Positions 53,501 to 62,944 are shown, counted from the first letter of the stretch. The stretch: 64,000 nucleotides of DNA from Flavobacterium salmonis (GCF_903819435.1 NZ_CAIJDP010000057.1:248001-312000); one strand, 5' to 3'. Notes: generated from the letters alone by a model not told the origin. Numbers and translations are program-made.

Positions 53501-53749
53501 TTCCCAATTGCATTGGCATCAGGAGCTGGAGCTGAATGGAAGAACGGTTTGGCATGGGTAATTATCGGAGGATTAATTTCTTCTTTATTTCTAACCCTGA
53601 TTGTGGTTCCGGTAATTTATAATATTATGGAGAAAATAATTCAAAAATTCTCTAAAGGAGATAAAATCGATTATGAAGCTGAAATGGTAGCTGATTATGA
53701 GCACACTGAGTTAAGTGAAGACGGTTTTAATCCTAAACATACGCATTAG
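50573..53749 (+). CDS. RND-family multidrug efflux transporter (HAE1-like)
   Basis: A 1058-residue inner-membrane proton antiporter with 12 helices and two large periplasmic loops. ISIKRPSLVIVLFTILTLGG is the standard RND start. GLSLVVGILVDDAIVVLENIYRHME in helix 4 has the proton-relay aspartate pair, and ARLRPILMTTIAMVFGMFPIA is the late signature of HAE1 pumps. A 83-base spacer with GCTTTAAG repeats separates it from the adaptor gene, but they should be one operon. Substrates unknown. Confidence 0.95.
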   Translation: MKLAEISIKRPSLVIVLFTILTLGGLFSYSQLGYELIPKFEQNVITISTIYPGASPSEVENTVTKKIEDAIASLENIKKIDSKSYESLSIVSITLTSNAKVDFSMNDAQRKINAIISDLPDDAETPALTKFSLSDLPIMTIGANGKMDEAAFYDLIDKKIAPILSRVQGVAQVNIIGGSEREIQVNLDAVKMQGYGLSIPQVQQTILSSNLDFPTGNIQTRDQKILIRLAGKYKNVEELRNLVVSSQNGIQIRLNDIADVQDTQKIAEKISRVDQKSAIVLQIIKQSDANAVAVSEQLLKTIAILEKDYEKNNLQLEVAKDSTIFTLEAADSVVHDLLIAVILVALVMLFFLHSIRNSLIVMVSIPASLIATFIGIYLMGYTLNLMSLLGLSLVVGILVDDAIVVLENIYRHMEMGKSRIRASYDGTAEIGGTVTSITLVIVVVFLPIAMSSGLVSNIITQFCVTVIISTLLSLLASFTIIPWLSSRFGKLEHIEGKNLFGRIILGFENYLTRFTDWVSHLLTWCLDHYVKTLIVVLVLFFGSTIGLMGGGFIGGEFFAASDSGEFLVQIEMPKDASLEQTNFMTQKAEAFLKTQEYVHSQITTVGQTSEGLGASQATAYKAEIDVKMIEQKDRTDGASVYAAKIKRKLEKVLVGAKVKTVPVGILGTADNATLGLIVTGPSTETAMAFAKLAEAELRKIPGTTEIKLTVEDGNPEINVKVDRDKMAALGLTLQTVGLTMQTAYSGNTDGKYRAGEYEYDINIKYNAFDRKSITDVSNLIFINSAGQQIKLSQFATITEGSGPSQLERRDKTASVTVQGQNVGVASGTIVTQWQEKLDKLKKPVGVNYIWGGDQENQSEGFGTLGIALLAAIILVYLVMVGLYDSFVHPFVVLFAIPLSFIGAMLALALTNNTLNIFTILGIIMLIGLVCKNAIMLVDYTNQRRAAGESIRKALIQANHARLRPILMTTIAMVFGMFPIALASGAGAEWKNGLAWVIIGGLISSLFLTLIVVPVIYNIMEKIIQKFSKGDKIDYEAEMVADYEHTELSEDGFNPKHTH

Positions 53750-53771
53750 TTAATTGTTGATTTGTAATTTT

Positions 53772-53805
53772 AAAAAGCCTGTTCATTAATTTGAACGGGC
53801 TTTTT
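53772..53805 (+). terminator. Terminator after the RND pump gene
   Basis: A 14-bp stem (53772-53785 with 53792-53805, one G-T pair) and T-run. Confidence 0.9.
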
Positions 53806-53914
53806 GCTTATCCCAATGTTAATTTTTTGCTTAAATTACTTAAGATGTTAATTTTTTAAACAATTATAAGTTTTAACCTTTTAAAATAATTTATTTAGAA
53901 TAAATAAAAATAGT

Positions 53915-53945
53915 TTGTATAGTTGATATTCAACGCTTAAATTTG
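53915..53945 (+). promoter_or_regulatory. Promoter of the TonB receptor operon, with internal palindrome
   Basis: TTG at 53915-53917, 20 bases, TAAATTTG at 53938-53945. The spacer holds the palindrome GTTGA-TAT-TCAAC (53922-53934), and TTTATTTAGAATAAATAAA lies just upstream. Either could bind an iron- or ligand-responsive regulator; neither is a clear Fur box. Confidence 0.6.
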
Positions 53946-53971
53946 CACTATCAAAAACAATTCTAAATAAC

Positions 53972-56431
53972 ATGAAAGTAAGATTTACAATACCACTATT
54001 AGGTTTATTTTTTATTTTGTTAACTGGTACATCAATCAGTGCACAAGAAAAAACAACTATAAAAGGTAAAATAACTTTAAACAATAATGAAACTCCAGAA
54101 AATATTTCTGTCATATTAAAAGGTACCCGTTTAGGTACTATTACGGACGAAGCTGGAAATTATAAAATAAAAAACGTTAAACCAGGATCTTACACCATTA
54201 AAATATCTGCCGTTGGACATTCTACTAAAGAAAAAAACATTGTTGTAATTGAAGGTCAGGAACTTATTGAAAACTTCACTATCAATTCAAATTCAGAAGA
54301 ACTAACAGAAGTGGTTATAAACGGAGGAAAAACGAATCATTTTGCCCGTAAAGAGAACCAACAAGTATCAAGATTGCCTCTTAAAAATCTTGAAAACCCA
54401 CAAGTATATACAACTATTACAGGTGAAGTTTTAAAAGAACAAGTTGTAACAAATTTTGATGATGCTTTAAAAAATGCTCCGGGTGTAACGCAGCTTTGGG
54501 CTTCAACAGGCCGTGGCGGCGATGGCGGAGGTTATTATGCTTTAAGAGGTTTTCCTGTTCAGCCTACAATGGTTAACGGATTACCTGGTCTAACAAACGG
54601 AAGTTTAGACCCTGCAAATGTTGACAAAATCGAAATTATAAGAGGTCCATCCGGAACCTTATTTGGAAGCAGCTTAATCTCATACGGAGGATTAATAAAT
54701 ACTACTACAAAAAAACCATACAAAACATTTGGAGGGGAAATAAATTACACTGTTGGAAGTTATGGGTTAAACCGTGCTACTGTTGATCTAAACACACCTT
54801 TAAACGACAAAAAAACTTTAAATTTCAGAGTAAACTCAGCATACAATAAACAAAATAGTTTTCAGGATGCAGGTTTTAGAGAATCGTTTTTTATTGCTCC
54901 ATCATTATCTTACGAAGTAAATGATAAATTATCATTCTTAGTACAAACTGAATTCATGAGTAATGAATCTACAAATCCAACAATGTTATTTTTAGATAGA
55001 GGAGCTCCCTTAAGAGTTCATAATATTGAGGAACTAAAATATGATAACAACCGCTCTTATACCAGTGATGAACTAACAATTAAAACTCCTTCATTTAATA
55101 TTCAGGCTCAGATGAATTACAAACTTTCTGACCAGTGGACATCACAAACCGTTTTCTCAAATAGTACAGCAAAATCAGATGGAAATTATGCCTATTTGTA
55201 TGAAGTAACCAATTCAAAAAATCCTTCTTTAATTCCACTGGTATCCCAAATAACTGATGGAATTGTTCTGTATCGTCAATTTAGTTACCAGGACAATGAA
55301 AATAAAAGTACTGATGTCCAGCAAAACTTTATTGGCGATTTCAAAATAGGAAGTTTGAGAAACAGACTGGTTGTTGGTTTAGATTATTATAAAAGAACAG
55401 CTGCAGACTATAGTTCGGGTTATTTTGGAAATGGATTCATTTATATAGGAGATGATTTGGCTTCTTTCAATGCTGTTTTTGGTCCTTCAAACGGAGATAC
55501 AGGTGATTTGACTAAAGAAGGGTCTGATGCAATTGTAGGGAATAGCCAAAGAAATAATAGTAAAACTAAGCAAGAAGTTTACAGTGCCTATTTTTCAGAT
55601 GTATTAAACATTCTTCCAAATTTATCAGCGATGGTTAGTTTACGTGCCGATCGTTTTATGAATGCTGATAATGACGCATACAATCAAACCGCTTTTTCTC
55701 CAAAATTCGGAATTGTATTTCAGCCCATTTTAGATCAGGTATCCGTTTTTGCTAATTACATGAACGGATTTTCTAACGTAAGTCCTTCTGCTGATGTCAA
55801 TGGTTCTGTTACAACACTAAGAACATTTGGCCCTGAGCATGCAAATCAATTCGAAGTAGGAACAAAACTGAATCTCTTCAAAGACAAATTTTATGCTACT
55901 GTTAGTTACTACGACATTAAGGTAACAGACAAAGTTTATGGCGTTAGACCTAATGCTAATGATGTGACTTATTATCAGGATGGAGCTCAGGAAAACAAAG
56001 GTGTAGAAGTTGAAATTGTTGCCAATCCTGTTAATGGTTTAAACATTATTGCCGGATACAGCTATAATGAAGCCATTTTAACAAAAGGAGATCCTGACTT
56101 TGTGGGATTCAGATCTGAAGATGCAGGGCCTAGAAATCTGGCAAACCTTTGGGCCAGCTACAAATTTACAAGCGGTATCCTAAGAGGTTTTGGTTTAGGT
56201 TTTGGAGGAAATTATGTTGGTGACAATATGATTATGCATAGAGCTACTGCAGGAACATTTACAATTCCGGAATACACTGTTCTAAATTCATCTTTGTTTT
56301 ATAATACTGAAAAATTTGGCGTAACAGTTAAACTAAACAACATTGAAAACAAAGAAATCTATGATGGATGGTCAACTGTTCATCCTAAAGATCCTAGAAC
56401 TATTGCTGCAAGTTTTACATACAGATTCTAA
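53972..56431 (+). CDS. TonB-dependent siderophore receptor
   Basis: An 819-residue outer-membrane receptor. Signal peptide to SISAQ (about residue 25); a carboxypeptidase-like beta domain (KGKITLNNNETPENISVILKGT, 30-110); the plug (DDALKNAPGVTQLWASTGRGGDGGGYYALRGF, near 165, with VDKIEIIRGPSGTLFGS); and a 22-strand barrel ending in ASFTYRF. The plug form and downstream PepSY gene point to ferric siderophore import. A moderate terminator separates it from the next genes. Confidence 0.92.
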   Translation: MKVRFTIPLLGLFFILLTGTSISAQEKTTIKGKITLNNNETPENISVILKGTRLGTITDEAGNYKIKNVKPGSYTIKISAVGHSTKEKNIVVIEGQELIENFTINSNSEELTEVVINGGKTNHFARKENQQVSRLPLKNLENPQVYTTITGEVLKEQVVTNFDDALKNAPGVTQLWASTGRGGDGGGYYALRGFPVQPTMVNGLPGLTNGSLDPANVDKIEIIRGPSGTLFGSSLISYGGLINTTTKKPYKTFGGEINYTVGSYGLNRATVDLNTPLNDKKTLNFRVNSAYNKQNSFQDAGFRESFFIAPSLSYEVNDKLSFLVQTEFMSNESTNPTMLFLDRGAPLRVHNIEELKYDNNRSYTSDELTIKTPSFNIQAQMNYKLSDQWTSQTVFSNSTAKSDGNYAYLYEVTNSKNPSLIPLVSQITDGIVLYRQFSYQDNENKSTDVQQNFIGDFKIGSLRNRLVVGLDYYKRTAADYSSGYFGNGFIYIGDDLASFNAVFGPSNGDTGDLTKEGSDAIVGNSQRNNSKTKQEVYSAYFSDVLNILPNLSAMVSLRADRFMNADNDAYNQTAFSPKFGIVFQPILDQVSVFANYMNGFSNVSPSADVNGSVTTLRTFGPEHANQFEVGTKLNLFKDKFYATVSYYDIKVTDKVYGVRPNANDVTYYQDGAQENKGVEVEIVANPVNGLNIIAGYSYNEAILTKGDPDFVGFRSEDAGPRNLANLWASYKFTSGILRGFGLGFGGNYVGDNMIMHRATAGTFTIPEYTVLNSSLFYNTEKFGVTVKLNNIENKEIYDGWSTVHPKDPRTIAASFTYRF

Positions 56432-56443
56432 ATAAACACCAAA

Positions 56444-56475
56444 AAACACCTTTCTCCTCAAACAGAAAGGTGTTT
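56444..56475 (+). terminator. Terminator or attenuator after the receptor gene
   Basis: AAACACCTTTCT (56444-56455) pairs with AGAAAGGTGTTT (56464-56475); the T-run is short, so read-through into the small membrane genes is likely. Confidence 0.7.
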
Positions 56476-56489
56476 AAAATTATAAAATT

Positions 56490-56822
56490 ATGATAACAAT
56501 AGCCAGTCTTGTACTTTTTTTAGCTTTTTACACCTTATATCATACTTCAAAAAAAGCTGTTTTATCGTATGATTTAGGTTTTGAAAAATGGATGCAGAAA
56601 AATCCGAAACAAACCAAAATTACCGGATTAATTTTGCTTCTTTCTGCCTATGGTTTTTGGCTTTTTACAAAATCATTATGTTGTGGTACTTTAATGTTTT
56701 TTATTCAGCTAATGGCTGTTGGAAGCTTAATTGTATTATTATCCCCACTTAAAAAAATAAGCCGTTCAAAACTATTCATTCTTTTTATAATAATTGCTTT
56801 ATCAGAATTTTATTACGCTTAA
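56490..56822 (+). CDS. Small membrane protein of siderophore locus (DUF3325-like)
   Basis: A 110-residue protein with three or four helices: ITIASLVLFLAFYTLYHTSKK, GLILLLSAYGFWLFTKSLCCGTLMFFIQLMAVGSLIVLLSP, and LFILFIIIALSEFYY. Placement directly before a DUF3649-like and a PepSY protein matches the pattern of DUF3325 genes in siderophore operons. The exact family is inference from size, helices and context. Confidence 0.7.
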   Translation: MITIASLVLFLAFYTLYHTSKKAVLSYDLGFEKWMQKNPKQTKITGLILLLSAYGFWLFTKSLCCGTLMFFIQLMAVGSLIVLLSPLKKISRSKLFILFIIIALSEFYYA

Positions 56823-56824
56823 AC

Positions 56825-57127
56825 ATGCCAGCAAATCCTAAATACTTAACACAATCTAAATGGCAACGGTTTGCCAAAATTACAGCTGCCATTCTGGGTG
56901 GTTATTTTGTTTCGATTACTTTTCATTTAGCTTTAGCTTCATGGCTCAACAGGGCAAACATTCTTATCACAATGGCTTTTAGTGGTTTTATCCTTTGGGT
57001 AGCACTTATGGTTGTTGCTTTTTTAGCCAAAAACGGATGGAAAATATGGCTGATTTATATACTCCTTTCGCTAGTTTTTTCTCTTTTAATCTATTTAGGG
57101 CAAACGTATAATTCAATCGTACAATAA
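56825..57127 (+). CDS. Small membrane protein of siderophore locus (DUF3649-like)
   Basis: A 100-residue protein with three helices: ITAAILGGYFVSITFHLALASWL, ILITMAFSGFILWVALMVVAFLA and IWLIYILLSLVFSLLIYLG. FAKITAAILGGYFVS resembles the start of DUF3649 iron-uptake proteins. Two bases after the preceding stop and three before the PepSY start, so they form an operon. Confidence 0.7.
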   Translation: MPANPKYLTQSKWQRFAKITAAILGGYFVSITFHLALASWLNRANILITMAFSGFILWVALMVVAFLAKNGWKIWLIYILLSLVFSLLIYLGQTYNSIVQ

Positions 57128-57130
57128 ACT

Positions 57131-58678
57131 ATGAGTAATCGTAATTATAATATTTATTTTCATACACATACTGTTAGCGGAATTGTTATAAGTGTAGTCC
57201 TTTTTATAATATTTTTTGCAGGTTCGTTTTCTTTTTTTAGGGATGAAATAATCAATTGGGAAAGAAATGAATCAACTTCTATATCAAGAGAGATTGATTT
57301 AAACTATGATGCTGCCTTAAAAAAAATAGATAAGGAGTATGTCTTACAGGGCAGAAACCTTACCTTCTCCAAACATAGCAATGAAAGAAGAGTTAGTGTT
57401 TATCTAGAAGGGACTAAAGATACTTTAGCCCCGGCAAAACTAAAAGAAGGAGCTTACTTTACCATAGATACCAAAAACTATAAAACATCAACTTATGAAG
57501 AATCTTATTCATTGGGAGAGTTTTTATACAGACTTCACTTTTTGGCTCAGATTCCTTATCCTGTGGGATATTATCTTTCAGGTTTTATAGCTTTGTTTTT
57601 CTTATTTGCAATTGTAACCGGAGTTTTATTGCATTGGAAAAAAATCGTGTCTAATTTTTATGTTTTTCGCCCAAAAGAAAAGCTTAAAACATTATGGACT
57701 GATGCTCACACAGCATTAGGAATGATTGGTTTACCTTTTCAGTTTGTTTATGCGGTAACAGGTGCTTTTTTTATGATTAAGCTTCTAATAGTAGCCCCGG
57801 CTGTAATGGTACTTTACAAAGGCGACCAGGATAAATTATACAAAGAACTTGAATATAAGGATCCTGAATATAAGTTTGATAACAAAAAATTAGTATCTCC
57901 TTATAGTATTGATCAATTAGTTACAAAAGCAAAAAACAATTGGAAAGATTTTGAAATAACCCGTGTTATGATTCAAAATTATGGAGATACCAATATGCAT
58001 GTTATCGTAGAAGGTGAATTATTAAGCACCAAAAAATTTACAGGAATCGGAAAAGTAGTTTACCATATTTCTGATTCAAAAGAAGTTGCAAAGAAAAATC
58101 CTGAAACGGAAAACAATTATTTAGATGCTGTAAAAAATGTTTTGTACCGCATCCATTTTGGTGATTATGGTGGATATGCCTTAAAAATAATAAGTTTTGT
58201 TTTAGGCATTATAACCTGCTTCGTTATTATTTCGGGAGTAATGATTTGGTTAGTTGCAAGGAATAAGAAAAATATGCCTGAAAAAAAACGACGTTTTAAT
58301 GAAGGTGTGGTCCGAATTTATTTGGCTATTTGTTTAAGCATGTATCCTATTACGGCATTGGCTTTTATAGCTGCTAAACTGTTTCATCCTTTAACTCAGT
58401 CTAATTTATACAGTATTTATTTTATTGGATGGTTATTGCTTACAATCTTTTTTATCATCAAAAAGAATGATGCTTTTACCAACAAATGGTGTTTAATCTC
58501 AGGAAGTATTTTAGGTTTGTTAATCCCGATAACAAATGGAATAATTACAGGAAATTGGTTTTGGAATTCTTTTATACAAAACCAGATTCAGATTTTCTTT
58601 ATTGATGTTTTTTGGATTGTTCTGGCTTCAATTACACTATATGTTGCTTTTTCATTAAAACCAAAAGAAAGCAACTAA
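57131..58678 (+). CDS. PepSY-associated TM protein, putative siderophore-iron reductase
   Basis: A 515-residue inner-membrane protein. FHTHTVSGIVISVVLFIIFFAGSFSFFRDEI at the N-terminus, then LYRLHFLAQIPYPVGYYLSGFIALFFLFAIVTGVLLHWKKIVSNFYVFRP and DAHTALGMIGLPFQFVYAVTGAFF are the PepSY_TM pattern with paired helix histidines that could hold heme. A periplasmic PepSY region lies near 240-320 and three or four more helices at the C-terminus. FpvG in Pseudomonas, a related protein, is reported to reduce ferric pyoverdine; the same role is likely here. Confidence 0.85.
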   Translation: MSNRNYNIYFHTHTVSGIVISVVLFIIFFAGSFSFFRDEIINWERNESTSISREIDLNYDAALKKIDKEYVLQGRNLTFSKHSNERRVSVYLEGTKDTLAPAKLKEGAYFTIDTKNYKTSTYEESYSLGEFLYRLHFLAQIPYPVGYYLSGFIALFFLFAIVTGVLLHWKKIVSNFYVFRPKEKLKTLWTDAHTALGMIGLPFQFVYAVTGAFFMIKLLIVAPAVMVLYKGDQDKLYKELEYKDPEYKFDNKKLVSPYSIDQLVTKAKNNWKDFEITRVMIQNYGDTNMHVIVEGELLSTKKFTGIGKVVYHISDSKEVAKKNPETENNYLDAVKNVLYRIHFGDYGGYALKIISFVLGIITCFVIISGVMIWLVARNKKNMPEKKRRFNEGVVRIYLAICLSMYPITALAFIAAKLFHPLTQSNLYSIYFIGWLLLTIFFIIKKNDAFTNKWCLISGSILGLLIPITNGIITGNWFWNSFIQNQIQIFFIDVFWIVLASITLYVAFSLKPKESN

Positions 58679-58701
58679 TTGTGACAATTAATTAATTGAA
58701 C

Positions 58702-58741
58702 AAAAAAGGGAGAAAATTTTGTAAAATTTTCTCCCTTTTTT
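58702..58741. terminator. Strong bidirectional terminator
   Basis: A perfect 19-bp stem (58702-58720 with 58723-58741), A-run and T-run on each side; between two convergent genes. Confidence 0.92.
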
Positions 58742-58758
58742 CATTAACTAAAATTATA

Positions 58759-59106
58759 TTAATTTCTATTTGCTATAATCTTTTCTTCTAAGCTTTTAAC
58801 TGAATTAATTTTGCTGTTTGAATAATCTACCTGGCAAATGTTTTTGTCATTAAAGAAAATCCATTTTCCACTTTTCAAGCCATCTTTGTATTCAGCGATA
58901 GCTTTCTTATTTCCGTTCTCGTCATAAGACACCCAAACACCATCTAATTTACCTTCTTTAAAAAAACCTTCCTGTTGTACTTTACCATTTTCATAATAAT
59001 AAGTAGCTCTTACTTTGTTTCCAACAGCTTCCAACTCAGGTTTTGTCTCTTGTGCAACTAAAATTCCAGAGAACAATATTGCAACTAAAATTACACACTT
59101 TTTCAT
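58759..59106 (-). CDS. Secreted YwqK/MORN-repeat protein
   Basis: A 115-residue protein from ATG 59106 with a signal peptide (AILFSGILVAQ). Repeats of the form ATYYYENGKVQQEGFFKEGKLDGVWVSYDENGNKKAIAEYKDGLKSGKWIFF are YwqK-type, similar to MORN units. Automated labels call this family antitoxin; the export signal and absence of a toxin partner argue against that here. Confidence 0.82.
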   Translation of the reverse strand: MKKCVILVAILFSGILVAQETKPELEAVGNKVRATYYYENGKVQQEGFFKEGKLDGVWVSYDENGNKKAIAEYKDGLKSGKWIFFNDKNICQVDYSNSKINSVKSLEEKIIANRN

Positions 59107-59233
59107 ATCTTTAGGTATTAATGTTATCAAATCTTTATCAAATATAATTAAATGTTTACATTAAAAAAACTTTTGCTTAACAATTTGGTAACATTAGATA
59201 AAAGCTTAACATTGGAAATCAACCGAATATAAA

Positions 59234-59259
59234 AAAACCAACGCTGAAGCATTGGTTTT
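59234..59259 (-). terminator. Hairpin downstream of the TlpA-like gene
   Basis: AAAACCAA (59234-59241) pairs with TTGGTTTT (59252-59259), plus GC/GC inside; on the minus strand it follows the stop at 59313 and ends in T-runs. Confidence 0.65.
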
Positions 59260-59312
59260 ACTGGTATTTTTAAAAATAAACAAATTACGACAACGTTGTA
59301 AATTTGGAAGAA

Positions 59313-60308
59313 TTATTTCAATAAAGCATCTAGCTGGGTTTGCAATGTTGCAGATGATGGTCTGTCGGCATCCGGATTTATAATATTACCGTTTGGATCA
59401 ATTAGTATAAATCTTGGGATTCCATTTACACCATAACTTGTTACAAAATCAGATCCCCAGTCTTTGTCAGCAAATAACTGAACTCCGCCTAAATTTTTAT
59501 CCGTAACAAATTTCTTCCACTTGTCATGATCTTTTGCTGTATCAATTGAGATGCTTACAAATTCAATATTTTTTCCATGATATTTTTCTTCAATTTTTTG
59601 CAGAAAAGGAATTTCAGCTCTACAAGGCCCGCACCATGTTGCCCAAAGATCAATGTAAACATATTTCCCCTTTAAATCTGAAAGTTTTGTTTTACCTCCT
59701 TTATAATTTTCATAATCAAAATCAGGTGAAGGTTTTCCTTTGAGTTTATTCGTTTTAGCATTGCTTTCATAAGCCTGTGCCGCATACTGATTAAATTGTG
59801 CAAATGAATTTTTTAATGCAGTCTGAAAATCTGCATCATATTTTCCTTTTTCCAGCGTTTCATTATCCCATTTTTTCTTTGCCTCCAAAAGTGTAGCAAA
59901 TTCAGCTTCATCTTTAGAAAAAGCTTCATTTTGAAATTTTTCATTGTTTAAGGAATATTGAGCCAGAAAATTACTTTCGTCTACCCCTTTTCCTTTATAA
60001 ACAATCGTTTCATCAAATTGCTTGGCATCCATAGTCAAATTCACCTCAGAATTAGGTTTTAAATACAACCCTGAAACTTCATGACCGTCTGAAAATTGAT
60101 AAAAACCTTTTGGAGCTTCAAAGGTTGCATCAAAAATTCCTTTCTTATTAATTGGAATGACTTGTTTAAAATCATTTGCTCCTCGGATAACTAAAGTATC
60201 ACTGTTTCTATTCGCAATTTTCGCAGTAAATTTTATTTGACTCTTTGTTTGGGCATTAATGTTAAAAACACTAAACACAATTAAAGCTAAAAGAAAAACT
60301 TTTTTCAT
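59313..60308 (-). CDS. TlpA/ResA-like thioredoxin family protein
   Basis: A 331-residue periplasmic protein from ATG 60308; signal peptide to NINAQ. The first 180 residues are a DUF4369-like beta domain, and the C-terminal half is a thioredoxin fold with YIDLWATWCGPCRAEIPFLQKIEEKY (CxxC active site), the cis-Pro segment YGVNGIPRFILIDPNG and the D-K pattern of TlpA proteins. Probably a thiol-disulfide reductant for exported proteins or heme handling. TAGATTTG on the minus strand (60337-60344) may be its -7 box. Confidence 0.9.
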   Translation of the reverse strand: MKKVFLLALIVFSVFNINAQTKSQIKFTAKIANRNSDTLVIRGANDFKQVIPINKKGIFDATFEAPKGFYQFSDGHEVSGLYLKPNSEVNLTMDAKQFDETIVYKGKGVDESNFLAQYSLNNEKFQNEAFSKDEAEFATLLEAKKKWDNETLEKGKYDADFQTALKNSFAQFNQYAAQAYESNAKTNKLKGKPSPDFDYENYKGGKTKLSDLKGKYVYIDLWATWCGPCRAEIPFLQKIEEKYHGKNIEFVSISIDTAKDHDKWKKFVTDKNLGGVQLFADKDWGSDFVTSYGVNGIPRFILIDPNGNIINPDADRPSSATLQTQLDALLK

Positions 60309-60467
60309 AATTGACAATATTTTATTTTGAGTAGACCAAATCTAAAGAATTTCTATGTGAGAAAATTAGCCGTTAACAAAATATTTCAATTTTATAAGCA
60401 TCAAGTTATTACTTTACTATATTAATTTGAATTTTGTGTTTACTTTTGCAATCTAAAATTTTGATCA

Positions 60468-62219
60468 ATGTATAGAAGTCATAATTGTGGCGAATTAAAT
60501 GCCTCAAATATTAATACCGAAGTTACACTTGCAGGCTGGGTTCAAAAATCACGCGATAAAGGATTTATGAATTGGGTTGATTTACGTGACCGTTACGGAA
60601 TTACACAACTTATTTTCGATGAAAGCCGTACCGATAAAAACGTTTTTGAATTGGCAAAAACACTGGGAAGAGAATTTGTAATTCAGGTAAAAGGAACAGT
60701 TATTGAGCGTGAAGCCAAAAACAAAAATATCCCGACTGGTGAAATCGAAATTTTAGTTTCCGAATTAACGATTTTAAACGCGGCTTTAACGCCTCCATTC
60801 ACAATTGAAGATGAAACGGACGGTGGTGAAGATATCAGAATGAAATATCGTTATTTAGATATTCGTAGAAATCCGGTAAAAAACAGCTTGTTATTCCGTC
60901 ACAAAGTGGCAATGGAAGTTCGTAAATATTTATCTGATTTAGATTTCTGTGAAGTTGAAACACCTTACTTAATCAAATCAACTCCTGAAGGAGCGAGAGA
61001 TTTTGTTGTACCAAGCCGTATGAACGAAGGTCAGTTTTATGCTTTGCCGCAATCTCCACAAACTTTCAAACAATTATTGATGGTAGGTGGAATGGACAAA
61101 TATTTCCAAATCGTGAAATGTTTCCGCGATGAAGATTTACGTGCAGACCGTCAGCCTGAGTTTACACAAATCGACTGCGAAATGGCATTTGTGGAGCAAG
61201 AAGATATTCTGAATGTTTTTGAAGGATTGACAAGACATTTATTAAAAGAAATTAAAGGTATTGAAGTAGACAAATTCCCAAGAATTACTTACGACTATGC
61301 CATGAAAACATACGGAAATGACAAACCGGACATTCGTTTCGGAATGAAATTTGGTGAATTGAATGAATTTGCACAGCACAAAGAATTCCCAGTTTTCAAT
61401 TCAGCAGAATTAGTTGTCGGAATTGCTGTTCCGGGAGCAGGAAATTATACTAGAAAAGAAATCGACGGATTAATTGACTGGGTGAAGCGTCCACAAGTTG
61501 GCGCGTCCGGAATGGTATATGCAAAATGCAATGACGACGGAACTTTTAAATCATCTGTAGATAAATTCTATGACCAGGAAGATTTGGCAAACTGGGCAAA
61601 AGCAACAGAAGCAAACCCTGGAGATATGATTTTCGTCCTTTCTGGTCCTGCAAATAAAACACGCGCTCAGCTTTCAGCACTTCGTATGGAACTGGCAACT
61701 CGTTTAGGATTGCGTAATCCTGAAGAATTTGCTCCGTTATGGGTGGTAGATTTCCCATTATTGGAGCTTGACGAAGAAAGCGGTCGTTACCACGCAATGC
61801 ACCATCCGTTTACATCTCCAAAACTGGAAGATATGACACTATTGGAAACAGAACCCGGAAAAGTTCGTGCAAACGCTTACGATATGGTTTTGAACGGAAA
61901 CGAAATTGGTGGAGGATCTATTCGTATTCACGATAAAGCAACGCAGCAGTTAATGTTCAAATATTTAGGATTTACCGAAGAAGAAGCAAAAGCCCAATTT
62001 GGATTCTTAATGGATGCATTCCAGTTTGGAGCACCGCCACACGGAGGATTAGCTTTTGGTTTAGACAGATTAGTTGCTATTTTAGGAGGTCAGGAAACTA
62101 TTAGAGATTTTATAGCTTTCCCTAAAAACAATTCAGGTCGCGATGTAATGATCGATGCACCTGCTGCCATTGACGATTCACAATTGAAAGAATTATCAAT
62201 TAAACTGGATTTAAAATAA
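60468..62219 (+). CDS. aspS: Aspartyl-tRNA synthetase
   Basis: Class II aminoacyl-tRNA synthetase of 583 residues, the bacterial type with a GAD insertion. N-terminal OB anticodon-binding domain ([30 protein letters not shown]); motif 2 [20 protein letters not shown]; insertion domain between; motif 3 [23 protein letters not shown] at 60441-60448 is a probable -7 box. A terminator follows. Confidence 0.98.
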   Translation: MYRSHNCGELNASNINTEVTLAGWVQKSRDKGFMNWVDLRDRYGITQLIFDESRTDKNVFELAKTLGREFVIQVKGTVIEREAKNKNIPTGEIEILVSELTILNAALTPPFTIEDETDGGEDIRMKYRYLDIRRNPVKNSLLFRHKVAMEVRKYLSDLDFCEVETPYLIKSTPEGARDFVVPSRMNEGQFYALPQSPQTFKQLLMVGGMDKYFQIVKCFRDEDLRADRQPEFTQIDCEMAFVEQEDILNVFEGLTRHLLKEIKGIEVDKFPRITYDYAMKTYGNDKPDIRFGMKFGELNEFAQHKEFPVFNSAELVVGIAVPGAGNYTRKEIDGLIDWVKRPQVGASGMVYAKCNDDGTFKSSVDKFYDQEDLANWAKATEANPGDMIFVLSGPANKTRAQLSALRMELATRLGLRNPEEFAPLWVVDFPLLELDEESGRYHAMHHPFTSPKLEDMTLLETEPGKVRANAYDMVLNGNEIGGGSIRIHDKATQQLMFKYLGFTEEEAKAQFGFLMDAFQFGAPPHGGLAFGLDRLVAILGGQETIRDFIAFPKNNSGRDVMIDAPAAIDDSQLKELSIKLDLK

Positions 62220-62540
62220 TTGTAAACTATTTTAATAAATATATAAAGAGTGACAATTAAATCTGTCACTCTTTATATATTTTACTAAAACTTATTGTAA
62301 GAATTTCAAAAAATTAAATTTTTAATAAGTAGTCCGTTTATTACAATAAAATTAGTACTGAAATTGCTTTATCCTTAATAAATGAATCTTAAATCAAAGA
62401 AATCCATATGAATTTTAATATAATTTAAGCACAGAAAACACTGTAAATCAATAATTTTTACAAAAAATTAACACCTTAGTGTCTTTTGTATGAATTTATA
62501 TATTACATTTGCTTTATTATAAATTATTATTACAATTACA
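62220..62540. other. Intergenic region aspS/cspA
   Basis: Contains the aspS terminator at 62245 and a possible cspA -7 box TACATTTG at 62504-62511. Otherwise AT-rich, no gene seen. Confidence 0.6.
62245..62275 (+). terminator. Terminator after aspS
   Basis: AAAGAGTGACA (62245-62255) pairs with TGTCACTCTTT (62264-62274). Confidence 0.82.
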
Positions 62541-62735
62541 ATGCGTACAGGTACAGTAAAATTTTTCAATGAGTCTAAAGGTTATGGATTCATTACAGAC
62601 GAAGAAACAGGAAAAGACATCTTCGTTCACGCTTCAGGAATTAACGCGGAAGAATTACGCGAAGGTGACCGTGTAAGCTACGAAGAAGAAGAAGGAAGAA
62701 AAGGGAAAGTTGCTGCTAAAGTAGCAGTAATCTAA
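62541..62735 (+). CDS. Cold-shock protein, CspA family
   Basis: A 64-residue single-stranded nucleic-acid binder: GTVKFFNESKGYGFITDEETGKDIFVHASGIN contains RNP1 (KGYGFI) and RNP2 (DIFVHAS). It melts RNA structure at low temperature or in stationary phase. The predicted leader is only about 25 bases, much shorter than the thermosensor leader of E. coli cspA. Confidence 0.95.
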   Translation: MRTGTVKFFNESKGYGFITDEETGKDIFVHASGINAEELREGDRVSYEEEEGRKGKVAAKVAVI

Positions 62736-62776
62736 GAAAAATATAGCAATTTATTTTTTTTGCCTCTGAATGGTTT

Positions 62777-62807
62777 AAAACGTTTCGATTTATTTCGAAA
62801 CGTTTTT
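62777..62807 (+). terminator. Terminator after the cold-shock gene
   Basis: AAAACGTTTCGA (62777-62788) pairs with TCGAAACGTTTT (62795-62806), followed by a T-run. Confidence 0.9.
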
Positions 62808-62913
62808 TTTTGCTTTCTTGTTAAAAAAAATACAAAAGTCTGACCTTTTATTTATAATCAATAAAAATTACACTTAATCCATATTACACACTAAACTTAA
62901 ATCATTTTTTAGT

Positions 62914-62944
62914 TTGTGATTTACAGAGTTGAAAGCTATCTTTG
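62914..62944 (+). promoter_or_regulatory. Promoter of the nuo operon
   Basis: TTG at 62914-62916, 20 bases, TATCTTTG at 62937-62944. It predicts a start near 62951 and rules out the in-frame TTG at 62929 as the nuoA start. Confidence 0.75.

Noticed and set aside
58759..59106. YwqK-repeat protein as an antitoxin
   Set aside because: It has a signal peptide and no toxin gene beside it.
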